Shown: positions 1 to 7,913 of the stretch, piece after piece | Layout: each line of letters opens with the position of its first letter | How positions within the stretch are numbered: position 1 is the first letter of the stretch | Assembly: GCA_037178675.1 (NCBI GenBank) | Contig: JAYMGJ010000472.1 | Coordinates: 1 to 19,536 of the forward strand | Origin: Scleroderma bovista | Taxonomy: Eukaryota; Basidiomycota; Agaricomycetes; Boletales; Sclerodermataceae | Length of the DNA stretch: 19,536 bases | Reading direction: 5' to 3' | The notes under the pieces: model-generated | What the model saw: the letters and a program-made list of their open reading frames with translations, nothing else | What the model was told of the DNA's origin: nothing | Database searches by the model: none | Translations under genes and position numbers: made by a program

Positions 1-860
1 GAACAACTTTTTCCAATATCGCGCTTCTGCTACGGAGACTCGCCACCCCATCCGTCTGTACTCTCGCTATGTTGATCGGCTCCATGTTCTCAGATGAAGT
101 GCCCTATCTTATTTGGCGATAGCTGAGTGCGAACCCAGATCCTCCCAACAGCAAGTGTTGCTGGCCTCGGGATCGCCGCATGAGACTTATCAAGCATGAT
201 GTGAATCTCGGGAGAGTGGTATTCTGGAACGTCAAGCAGAGCCTACCTAGGTCCTTGACTATGATCAAATGGGAGGACACCTTTGTTAGTGTCTATTCCA
301 AGGATAACCCACAGCTCCTGTTTTCGATGTCTGGCTTCGAGGTTTGCATTTTGCTGAAGATTAGGATGCTGTTTGGAATCTCATGAATGAGCAGATGAAG
401 GAGCAGACAGCCCAGGCATTCCTGCGTGTTTCTGATGACGGTAAATCATTATCCAGTTGGATGCATATCGGTGCCCTTTACTGATGTGTTCCCATCCAGG
501 TATCCAGCAGTTCAACAACCATATCCGCCAAGTCCTCATGGGTTCGGGTTCGACGTCGTTCTCCAAGATTGTCAATAAGTGGAATATTGCATTGATTAGG
601 CTGATGACATACTATCGCGAAGCTGTCATCCATACAAATGAACTTTTGGGTGCCCTTGTCAAAGCTGAGAACAAGATTCAGACGTGTGTAAAGATCAGCT
701 TGAACAGTAAGATGCCATCGCATTTCCCGCCAGCTATCTTCTACACGCTGAAGGAATTGGGCAGTCTTGGGATGTTGTCTATGGGCCATGTCCTTATCCC
801 CCAGAGTGATTTACAGTGGTCAAGCAGACGGACGTTGGAGGTCGGTTTCTCTCTCTTACT
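1..860 (+). pseudogene. PRP8: PRP8 pre-mRNA splicing factor fragment (pseudogene)
   Basis: Prp8 is the central scaffold protein of the spliceosome; this is a piece from its middle (reverse-transcriptase-like/large domain). Seen directly: ETRHPIRLYSRY near 45-80, [16 protein letters not shown] at about 168-212, [14 protein letters not shown] at about 288-330, VWNLMNEQ at 371-394, [13 protein letters not shown] at about 560-598, and [17 protein letters not shown] at about 772-822. All are near-invariant Prp8 strings. Breaks: a small deletion and frame change near 95-103, an in-frame TAG near 119, a deletion of about nine residues with frame change near 362, and a 1-nt loss at about 822. A normal 59-nt intron remains at 441-499 (GTAAAT...CCAG, phase 1), so this is a DNA-level duplicate, not a reverse-transcribed copy. 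Both ends of the gene are missing; the left end runs off the window. Arg-to-Cys and Pro-to-Leu changes near 345-355 fit C-to-T decay at CpG. Identity is near certain; loss of function is inferred from the breaks. Confidence 0.92.
441..499 (+). other. intron inside the PRP8 fragment
   Basis: The intron starts GTAAAT and ends CCAG, with a CTGAT branch-like site near 480. Removing it joins SDDG to [10 protein letters not shown] in phase 1, as expected in Prp8. Its retention argues against a processed pseudogene. Confidence 0.8.
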
Positions 861-914
861 CCACGGTGAATACTCATGGTTTTGCTTCATAGTTACTCGC
901 TTCCATCCCCGCTG

Positions 915-1628
915 TACAGATATCGCTTACACTATAGGCCCTCTCTACGAAGCTGAGGTCCACGACTATCTGGGCGTGTGCCATTGACCTACTCAGTCGC
1001 TCTCTTGCCTATGGTGGTGTGCTCCATTTGGAAAAGGTTTGAATAGCTTTTTCTTTTTTTATTATCCAAAAGTGTGTCACCTTGAACTTCCATTGGTAGG
1101 ATGGATATGCCCTGGAGAACCTTGATATCTATACCATAGAAGACGGTGTTGAGGAGGTCATCATTCATGATGTACGCAGCCATTTTGACATGATCGTGTC
1201 CGGCTAGCATCTCACCACAATGTAAACTTCTGGCACACTCGTGTTTGGCAGTACTGACACAACTTACATGTGCAGTGCTACGTTGGCTGTCCCGACAACC
1301 CTTCTTTCCGTGAGTAGTCTACAAACAGTAGTCGGTTGGCCGATTCACTTGAACTACACGTCAGTCGGCTCGGAGCCCTTGGATACTTTGGCAGACTGGA
1401 TCTGCAGATCAGTAGGTCCGTCGGGTGAAACAAGGTACCATGCTGAGCAAGTAATCTCTGCAATGCGATGGATTTCTGCACCAGACTATGTCCACCAACT
1501 TGCAGCCTCTGTCAAAGAACTTGGTTCAGCATCCCACGACTCCCACTTCAAGATTCGCTCTAGAGGTGAGAGATAGTGTACTTTCCATTACCCACATAAC
1601 TACCCATATCACAGGCCAAAGTATGTGA
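915..1628 (+). pseudogene. ChaC-like gamma-glutamylcyclotransferase fragment
   Basis: ChaC enzymes cleave glutathione to 5-oxoproline and Cys-Gly in the cytosol. Pieces seen in order: [16 protein letters not shown] (about 926-973), DGYALENLDIYTIEDG (from 1100), CYVGCPDNPSF (1276-1308), LGSEPLDTLADWICRSVGPSG (about 1364-1427), then DYVHQLAASVKELG and SHDSHF (about 1484-1545). These match the central and C-terminal ChaC blocks. Introns fit: 1172-1275 (GTACGC...GCAG), 1310-1364 (GTGAGT...TCAG, 55 nt) and 1566-1614 (GTGAGA...CACAG), ending at a TGA at 1626-1628. The N-terminal third, with the YGSL substrate loop and start codon, is not found; 974-1099 cannot be read as ChaC; and the join between GPSG and DYVHQL is irregular. 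It follows the Prp8 fragment on the same strand with no gene boundary between them. The family call rests on memory of conserved blocks. Probably a dead fragment. Confidence 0.72.
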
Positions 1629-2315
1629 TCTAGACGATACTGCACCAGACATTATGGGGACGTTTCCGTCAAATATATCTGAATGTCCGACCAGAGGTCC
1701 CCAGAATGGCTGGAAACAAGACTACAAGGTAACAAAGTACTTTCTCAACAGAAACTGCATGGATTCTGGGATTCCTCGAAAGGATCTCTATCTGAATATC
1801 CACATGCCCAGCAAAATTTCTCACTGGGGCGAGAAGCTATTTCATTTGGGCCTAATTGGGCCACGCAATCGGCGATCAAGATATCGACTTTGGGCTTGAT
1901 TTCTGTCACATGGGACGCCAGCTGAAGGAGTAACACCACTTCTTCCGAGGCTCTAATGGTTCGAGGTTGCTCGATTGGTATTTGCACGTTGCTCTGCTCC
2001 GCATCTGAGCTTTCAAGGAGCCTTTGACGAATTTCGTCCAGATCTGGACTGTGGGTCTCCACTGGCACAACCCCGCTGTCTATTAATCAAGGTCAGGACA
2101 CAGTCCAAGTTAACAACCACGTTTTGACATGCCTTCAATATTAGCGGACATTCTCTCTCGACACTGAAGTATGGCGTTTGGGTGAGAGATAGATAGGTAA
2201 CTAGTCCATGACAAGCCTTAAATGGATTTCTTCAGATTACCAAGCTTAAGCGAATACCAATTGAAGGTTTTACTGGATGCCGCGGTCTGCATAAGCAACA
2301 AGTGAGCTCATATGT
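1629..2315. other. unassigned stretch
   Basis: No confident gene. A forward open frame at 1654-1899 has no recognisable domain. The reverse strand holds the open frame 1745-2068, described separately. From 2069 to 2315 I see no gene, RNA or clear repeat. Confidence 0.4.
1745..2068 (-). CDS. possible terminal exon of unknown protein, CxxC...CxxC tail
   Basis: A reverse-strand open frame of 107 codons. The composition looks protein-like: acidic and Leu/Val/Ile-rich helices (EEVVLLLQLASHVTEIKPKV). It ends in a compact tail with CWACG, about 14 residues, then CSFC before the stop, which could bind one zinc ion. I do not recognise the family. The first Met is near an in-frame stop, so it could be an exon of an otherwise decayed gene. 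It lies antisense to the region just after the ChaC fragment. It may equally be chance; confidence is low. Confidence 0.22.
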   Translation of the reverse strand: MPVETHSPDLDEIRQRLLESSDAEQSNVQIPIEQPRTIRASEEVVLLLQLASHVTEIKPKVDILIADCVAQLGPNEIASRPSEKFCWACGYSDRDPFEESQNPCSFC

Positions 2316-2696
2316 CCTTCCAAACGGGTAGCTTTTTGATGTGACACCGCCACCCACTAGTGCATATTCTGTGGCTGTTCGGCAATCTCGGCTCAATTGT
2401 ACTACTTGTCAGTTTCTCATTGGCCCCAAGCAGTTCCTACTATCAATTTGATGTGTGTTTCACATGCATTGTCTGGTATGAGAGTAAAAATGCTTGTCCT
2501 TTTGAATGGGGACCATCATGGTCACTCTTCTTTGATAACATCACCATCTACTGATGCGTACAAGCAGTTCTTATCAATTTGACGTGTGGTCGACACGCAT
2601 TGTCTGGTATGAGACTTCCAAACAGGGAGCTTCATGGTCACTCTTCTTTAATGACACTGCCACCTACTGATGCATACAAGCAGTTCTTGTCAATTT
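2316..2696. repeat. diverged tandem repeat, units 116-134 bp
   Basis: The string GCAGTTCYTAYTATCAATTTG and close variants begin at 2430, 2564 and 2680; CATGGTCACTCTTCTTT begins at 2517 and 2633; CATTGTCTGGTATGAGA occurs twice, near 2466 and 2598. A partial first copy (CTTCCAAAC..., ACACCGCCACCCACTA...) starts near 2316. Spacings of 134 and 116 bp show about three imperfect tandem copies. A further stray piece (GCATTGTCTGGTA) lies near 2851. No coding role is seen. Confidence 0.75.
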
Positions 2697-3077
2697 GTCA
2701 AGTTTGACTTGCCAATCTGCAATTTTACCCGAGGAATCTGCAATAGTGAGTAGTACTCTCATGGCATTTAGACTGGCTTCAGGGTTCCTTTTCCCTTGAC
2801 CCTTTCCATCCAATTAGAGCACTTCCCTACTTGCGGCTTTTGCGGATTGGCGCATTGTCTGGTACTTGCAAGTGTACACTCTGTGTTGTGACAGTACAGG
2901 TCTCGAACCCGTCTGTTGTCATGTCTGTCTTACTAGTACTATTAGTATGTGTGTTACCCCGCACTTTCTGCATCGCCACTAACCAATGTTTCGTGGCCAT
3001 CCAACATTTTTCTGGCCAACCATGTCATCATTTGAACCTCCATTGTCATCGTCGTGAAAGTACATAACGAGTTGTGA
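2697..3077. other. unassigned stretch
   Basis: I see no gene, RNA or strong repeat here apart from one short piece of the upstream repeat near 2851. Confidence 0.4.
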
Positions 3078-3385
3078 CTATACTTCAGACCGTGCTTTTT
3101 GAGCCAGCCTTTTTTGCTGGCTGTGACCATTTGATGGTCTTTGCATCTGAGTGTCTGTCTGGACACAATGGCAATATTCAGGCTCAGCAGGAAAGCGGAC
3201 ACTCTTACCCTTCCACGGGATTCTGTGCAGCGTGCAGCCAGCCAAAAATTGTCCTTCAGGTTCGCTAAGGCAAGGATACCGCCACAGACTGGCATCTGAA
3301 AGAGCCCCCAAGTTATGTTACACTCTGAATACTCCGGCAGTGAGCTCTCTGATTTGATAAAATAGATTACCTGAAGCCAGTTCAA
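3078..3385 (-). CDS. possible 3' end of an unknown reverse-strand gene
   Basis: Reading leftwards, an open stretch (MPVCGGILALANLKDNFW, LAARCTESRG) is followed by a good candidate intron of about 50 nt (GTAAGAG...GTCCAG, roughly 3162-3212). A basic, Gln-rich tail then ends KRLAQKARSEV at a TAG whose complement is 3078-3080. A second candidate intron (GTAATC...TTCAG, about 3327-3372) lies upstream. Splice-like signals in consistent order are the only support; I do not recognise the protein. It would be divergent from the DUF6698-like gene starting at 3580. Confidence 0.25.
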
Positions 3386-3517
3386 TTACTAAAGTGTCAT
3401 CATAGCCTCACCAGGCTGGCGCTTAGGTTTACATCCATGTATCGGTGGCTGTGCTGCAGTTGCGCCGCCACCGTCGACTCCAAGCACCCTTGGCCCTGTA
3501 GGAATGCATCCAGGAGG

Positions 3518-3524
3518 TATAAAA
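3518..3524 (+). promoter_or_regulatory. candidate TATA box of the DUF6698-like gene
   Basis: TATAAAA lies 56 bp before the ATG at 3580, followed by a C/A-rich leader (CCAAACAACTCAACC). The spacing would put transcription start about 25-30 bp before the start codon. Position and sequence only; not proven. Confidence 0.45.
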
Positions 3525-3579
3525 TCCAAACAACTCAACCGCCAAGATGGATTTGGAGTCCCACAGCTAACTCTCCCAC

Positions 3580-5059
3580 ATGACAAGCAGTCCACAGCAG
3601 CCCAACACCAAGCTCATTCCTGGTGGATCCTCGAGACCGCAGAAGCATGGGGCTTCCAACACTTTAGAGCTTGGACCCAGAAAAAAAGTGTAAGCTCTTT
3701 GATCTTTGTGGTCTGATGCTGCTCTAACTATTCTCTAGAACTATGCAGGATCCCTTAGTCCACCATGGTCACCATTTTGGCCGTGTCGCTCATTCGTTTT
3801 GCAATATCCAGACCTTACTTGCCAATGGCATCGCCATGATGGGTGAGCGGGCTGATGAACAGGAGGAAAATTTAACAGCTGCATGAGTTGTGAATAATGT
3901 TCCGTTGTCGGGACTTAAGTAATACTTTTTGCAGCGAGCACAAGGAGTATTCAGTGTTCCGTGAACTTTTGCGGATAGTGTCTGGGTTAGAGGGTCGTCT
4001 TATGAATTCATCAGAGGAAGAGGTCATTGAGATTGCAGATTTGGTATGTCGACCATAGCCTCCCCAGTGAAATCAGTGTTCACAATCCCCATCAGATTCA
4101 GAAGGGTGCTAATGGTGCCCGTGCTGACGACACAAAAGGAATGAAAAGCACCATTATAGATTGGATCACACCCAAGGGACAGAGCCTTAACCCCCATATT
4201 CCACGCAACGTCAAGTCTGGTCGTGGGTTCCATCATGAACGCACGGGGGCGTTGTTGTGTCCAGTGGGCCTTGACTGGAATCATTCTGAGTGAGTTCACG
4301 TTTGTTACACCTCTACTGAATAACTGACCATGTTGCATCCAGCACCAGGTCCAAGCTTGTCAACGGGCAAATCCAGGTTGCAGGGGATCAATGGCCTGTG
4401 TTTTTGTATGCAGATTATTCGTACGATCAGGAAGATCCTTGGAATGGGCTTTTGCGCAGTGGCCTGCTTGTTTCGGTAAGGACCTATTTTTCTTCCTCTT
4501 TCCGCGCTAACAGTCTCAAGGCATATAAACATATCTTCACATCACTGAGCTCAGTTGACCAGGAGCCCAAGGCTACTCGCTCCAGTAATGCACACATTCA
4601 TGGGATGCGGTCTGTGACGAAAGCTTCCATAGCATATGTTGCCACCCAGGTTAGTTGCTAATAGCATCATTCATCGTGTTTATTCACCACGGTGCTTTCT
4701 GCGCTTTAGGCCCGTTTCGCCCTGACATCTGCACAAGTTTTCTCTCGGACAGACTTAGTAACTGATTCCGAACACTTTTACAATTCCATCCTTGATCTCC
4801 TCGATGATTCTGAGGAGAAAGACGAAGTTGATCAGTTGTTGATGTGGTGGAACAGGTATGACAGTGTTGGTCTTATTGCATATCTTCTAACTACATTCAT
4901 TGTAGGCAAGTGTTCCCTCTTTACATGGAGAATGAGCATATGCCATCCCAAAACAGCACTCTAGCGAGGATCCGACAGAAGTGTGCAGGATACAGAGAGA
5001 GAGCAGCTAATCCCCCTCATAAAAGCAGTCTTACTCTGTATATAAATGCTCCAATCTAA
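3580..5059 (+). CDS. DUF6698-like basidiomycete conserved protein, eight exons
   Basis: Function unknown; family recognised from memory of basidiomycete proteins with the core 'DDTKGMKS.IIDWITP...GFHHERTGALLCP.GLDW...QWP.FLYADY...EDPWNGLLRS.LLV..YKHIFTS.SSVD.EPKATRS'. Exons: 3580-3689, 3739-3882, 3935-4043, 4096-4289, 4343-4475, 4521-4649, 4710-4855, 4906-5059, giving 372 codons and a TAA stop. Introns are 45-60 nt with GTAAGC, GTATGT, GTGAGT, GTAAGG, GTTAGT and GTATGA donors, AG acceptors and CTAAC-type branch sites in introns 1, 5 and 7. The start is fixed by an in-frame TAA 12 nt upstream (3568-3570). The phase is kept through every junction. One flaw: intron 2 (3883-3934) begins ATGAGT, not GTGAGT, and retaining it gives an immediate TGA. 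The N-terminal 40 residues are Ser/Pro/Gly-rich and look disordered. No signal peptide or membrane segment. A decayed relative lies at 13489-14064 on the other strand. Confidence 0.75.
3883..3934 (+). other. intron 2 with AT in place of the GT donor
   Basis: The reading frame requires the exon to end at 3882 (codon split GC|C) and resume at 3935. The donor is then ATGAGT and the acceptor TTTTTGCAG. A single G-to-A change from the common GTGAGT would produce this. The next GT donor downstream follows an in-frame TGA. The alternative donor GTGAGC at 3843 gives the wrong phase. Confidence 0.7.
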
Positions 5060-5143
5060 TCCATGACATGTTTTGTGCAATAATTCCCTCATTGGAAAGT
5101 ACAGGGCAGTAGTCCCAACAAACACCAGTAACTACAGAGAAAG

Positions 5144-6078
5144 CACCAAGCCCACTGGCACTTACTACGAAAGACGGGGTTGCTCGATTGTGGCGGCATG
5201 GTGGTCATGAAAAGACCTGAAATGAATGGTGAGATTGGTGAGTTGTAGCAAGGTGATAGCCTCGACAGCACGTACCCCAGAGTTACAGAAAAAGGCAGGG
5301 ACAATCGATCGTGGCTCAACGGTAGGAATGAAAATGACCATAAACAAAATTTGAAAATGGTCAGATGTAGCGGAGTGGTAGTCCTGACAACACGTACCTC
5401 GCGGTTATAGCAAAAGGTGGGGATGCCCGCTTGTGACGGGATGGTGGTCATGAAAATGACCATAAATGAAAGTTGAAAATGGTCAGACGTGGTGGGGTGA
5501 TAGTCTCGACAGTATGCACCAAGCCCACTGGCACTTACAGTGAAAGACGGGGTTGCTCGATTGTAGCGGGATGGTGGTCATGAAAATGACCATAAACGAA
5601 AGCTGAAAATGGTCAGACATGATGGGGTGATAGTCTTGACAACATGTACCCCGCAGTTATAGCAAAAGGCGGGGTTGCTCGATTGTAGCGGGATGGTGGT
5701 CATGAAAATCACCATAAACGAAAGTTGAAAATGGTCAGACGTGGTGGGGTGATAGTCTTGACAGTACGCACCAAGCCCACCGGCACTTACAGCGAAAGAT
5801 GGGGTTGCTCGACTGTGGTGGGATGGTGGTCATGAAAAGACCTGAAATGAATGGTGAGATTGGTGAGTTGTAGCAAGGTGATAGCCTCAACAGCACGTAC
5901 CAAGCCCACCCTCAGTTACAGCGAAAGGCAGGGACGATCGATCATGGCTCAATGGTAGGAATGAAAATGACCATAAACAAAATTTGAAAATGGTCAGACA
6001 TAGCGGAGTGGTAGTCCTGACAACACGTACCTCGCGGTTATAGCAAAAGGTGGGGATGCCTGCTTGTGACGGGATGGT
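5144..6078. repeat. satellite-like array, alternating 122/130-bp monomers
   Basis: The marker GAAAATGGTCAGA recurs at 5353, 5475, 5605, 5727 and 5986, i.e. steps of 122, 130, 122 and 259. Two monomer types alternate: one with GCACCAAGCCCAC.GGCACTTAC, one with TACC.CGC.GTTATAGCAAAAGG. A variant containing GACCTGAAATGAATGGTGAG occurs near 5213 and again near 5840, about 627 bp apart, so a larger block of about five monomers seems duplicated. Seven to eight monomers in all. It starts about 85 bp after the stop of the DUF6698-like gene and ends shortly before the LINE. Open frames inside it are by-products of the repeat. Confidence 0.88.
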
Positions 6079-6159
6079 TGTTCCTCCAAATGTCCACCGT
6101 ACTTTCAGAGTTGTCCATGCTTCCAAACTCACTCAGTGATTATATAATTTGGTCTTTCA

Positions 6160-6178
6160 GTGTATCATTCTGATACAC
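6160..6178. repeat. perfect 8-bp inverted repeat with 3-nt loop
   Basis: GTGTATCA / TTC / TGATACAC. The right-hand 15 bases, ATCATTCTGATACAC, recur exactly at 14141-14155. It lies between the satellite array and the LINE. Confidence 0.8.
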
Positions 6179-6278
6179 CTTGGATGTAATTTTATTGCTG
6201 ACAATTGTAGGTAATGGTAGGTCAACAATGATCTAACTCTCACTGATTTCCTGATGCCAGGACCCTGACCACTCTTCC

Positions 6279-7880
6279 TTGTGCCTGGTCCTGCTCAACA
6301 TCACCAACACAGCCCCAGGCATCACAGCAATCACAGCAGACGCCATTCGCTCAGCAGCCATCCTGATTGATTCGCTACCCTCCAGCCCATCCCTACCCCC
6401 ACCGCCCATCCCTTCTCCCCAAATTGATACATCATCCATCGCCCTTGAAAGCCAGATCAACACCCTGAAGGAATGCATGGAAGAAGTTCGCAGAACAACG
6501 GAGACCAACAAGGTATCAGCAGAGATGCTCTCCTGTACAATCGAGGAAACGAGAAATGAGCTGCACAGTGTAGCACAATACATAAGTGACACAGCTGACG
6601 AGCTAACAGGACTTCCAAACCAGATCAAAGAAGCCTTCACTGCTACCCCCGCCCCTTCATCCCAACAAGACCACCCCTCCACTCCGTACAGAAACGCGCT
6701 AGTCGCAAAAATGCCACCTAGGAGACCTGATCAGAACACACACACCCTCTGCTCCGATACAACCAGAGCAAATGCAGCCATAAAAGAAAGGCAGATCCTG
6801 CTAGACATTGGACCAGATCACCCCACTATTAACAAGGAGACACCATGTAATGAAGTAATCACCTTGATTCAGAAGGCACTGATGAACTTACAGGACCCAA
6901 GCGGACCCACCCTACGAGCCAAGGCCCTCATACACCTGCAGAACGGGGGATACATCATCAAAATGGCATCAGCGGAAGCTGCAGCCTGGGTAAGGGACCC
7001 CATCAGAAAATTGATACTGACGGAAAGCCTAGGAGGAAACGCACACATAAAAGATAGAATATACAACATCTTGATTCCCTTCATGCCAGTCACGGCAAAA
7101 GTCAATGACAAACAAACACTACGGGACATAGAAAAGACCAACAACAACATTCCCAACTCCATCACCCAGATGAAGTGGATCAAGGACCCCCAAAGGTGCG
7201 GAAGAAACCAGCGAGTAGCACATGCACTGATGTCCCTCAACAACCCCAAAGCAGCAAACAAACTCATAGAATCGGGGATGTACTTTGACTACGGTAAACT
7301 CCACCCGTACAAGGACAAGAAAGAACTGCTCCGTTGTCTCAAATGCCAACGATGGGGTCACATGGCCAAAAACTGCATGGAGGAGAAGGACACATGTGGC
7401 ACCTGTGCAGGGGAACATTGCCACTACAAGTGCAACTCATACCGCACCTACTACTGCATCAGCTGTAGGTGGTCATCGCATAGCAGCTTTGACAAGGAAT
7501 GCCCTGAATACAAGACTCAACTCGAAGCACTCAATGCGTGCACCCCCGAAAACTCCATGCCATACTTCCCAACCGAGGAACCTTGGATGCAAGTATCGAT
7601 ACCCCCCAAACCTCAGGGACCCATCGCCCAGTCCCAACCACTCACAGACAATGCACCCCCCGCACACGACTCCGCAGACCTCCAACAACGAACCATTGAA
7701 TGGATGATCCAACAACAAGAACTAGGATCCCAACAACTGCCGTCTGCCCCCGTCATCAATGGAAGAACCCTAGTCCCCCTCAGATGCAGCAAACCCAAAA
7801 GCACGTCCACCCCCCCCCAGTCCAGTAATCCCAGGCAGCATCCCCTCTGCCCCCATAATACCCACCCCACTCGAGGATAA
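6279..7880 (+). CDS. LINE ORF1 protein (gag-like, zinc knuckles), probably lacking its true start
   Basis: An RNA-binding nucleocapsid-like protein that would package the element RNA. The frame is open from just after a TGA at 6252-6254 to the TAA at 7878-7880. No ATG lies in frame until 6477, so either the 5' end is lost or a non-ATG codon is used. Residues about 50-115 (LESQINTLKECMEEVRRTTE..) look like a coiled coil for trimerisation. The middle is a basic RNA-binding segment. The knuckles are clear at 7335-7502: CLKCQRWGHMAKNC (CX2CX4HX4C), CGTCAGEHCHYKC (CX2CX3HX4C) and CISCRWSSHSSFDKEC (CX2CX4HX6C). The C-terminal 100 residues are rich in Pro, Gln and Ser. No stop codon interrupts about 530 codons, in contrast to the 3' half of ORF2. 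Confidence 0.88.
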   Translation: MCLVLLNITNTAPGITAITADAIRSAAILIDSLPSSPSLPPPPIPSPQIDTSSIALESQINTLKECMEEVRRTTETNKVSAEMLSCTIEETRNELHSVAQYISDTADELTGLPNQIKEAFTATPAPSSQQDHPSTPYRNALVAKMPPRRPDQNTHTLCSDTTRANAAIKERQILLDIGPDHPTINKETPCNEVITLIQKALMNLQDPSGPTLRAKALIHLQNGGYIIKMASAEAAAWVRDPIRKLILTESLGGNAHIKDRIYNILIPFMPVTAKVNDKQTLRDIEKTNNNIPNSITQMKWIKDPQRCGRNQRVAHALMSLNNPKAANKLIESGMYFDYGKLHPYKDKKELLRCLKCQRWGHMAKNCMEEKDTCGTCAGEHCHYKCNSYRTYYCISCRWSSHSSFDKECPEYKTQLEALNACTPENSMPYFPTEEPWMQVSIPPKPQGPIAQSQPLTDNAPPAHDSADLQQRTIEWMIQQQELGSQQLPSAPVINGRTLVPLRCSKPKSTSTPPQSSNPRQHPLCPHNTHPTRG

Positions 7881-7913
7881 CCCAGACCCCTCCCCAATGA
7901 TGGAAAGTAGACC

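Noticed and set aside
3389..3595. Reverse-strand frame of 68 codons over the promoter of the DUF6698-like gene
   Set aside because: Low-complexity Pro/Gly-rich product, no start context, overlapping the candidate TATA box; the forward gene explains the region better.
5089..5463. Reverse-strand open frame of 124 codons, and a similar one at 5887-6132
   Set aside because: Both lie inside the 122/130-bp satellite and repeat the same words; no domain, and the frame is lost in neighbouring monomers.
6233..6682. Reverse-strand frame of 149 codons
   Set aside because: Antisense to the clear ORF1 coding frame, with no recognisable domain.
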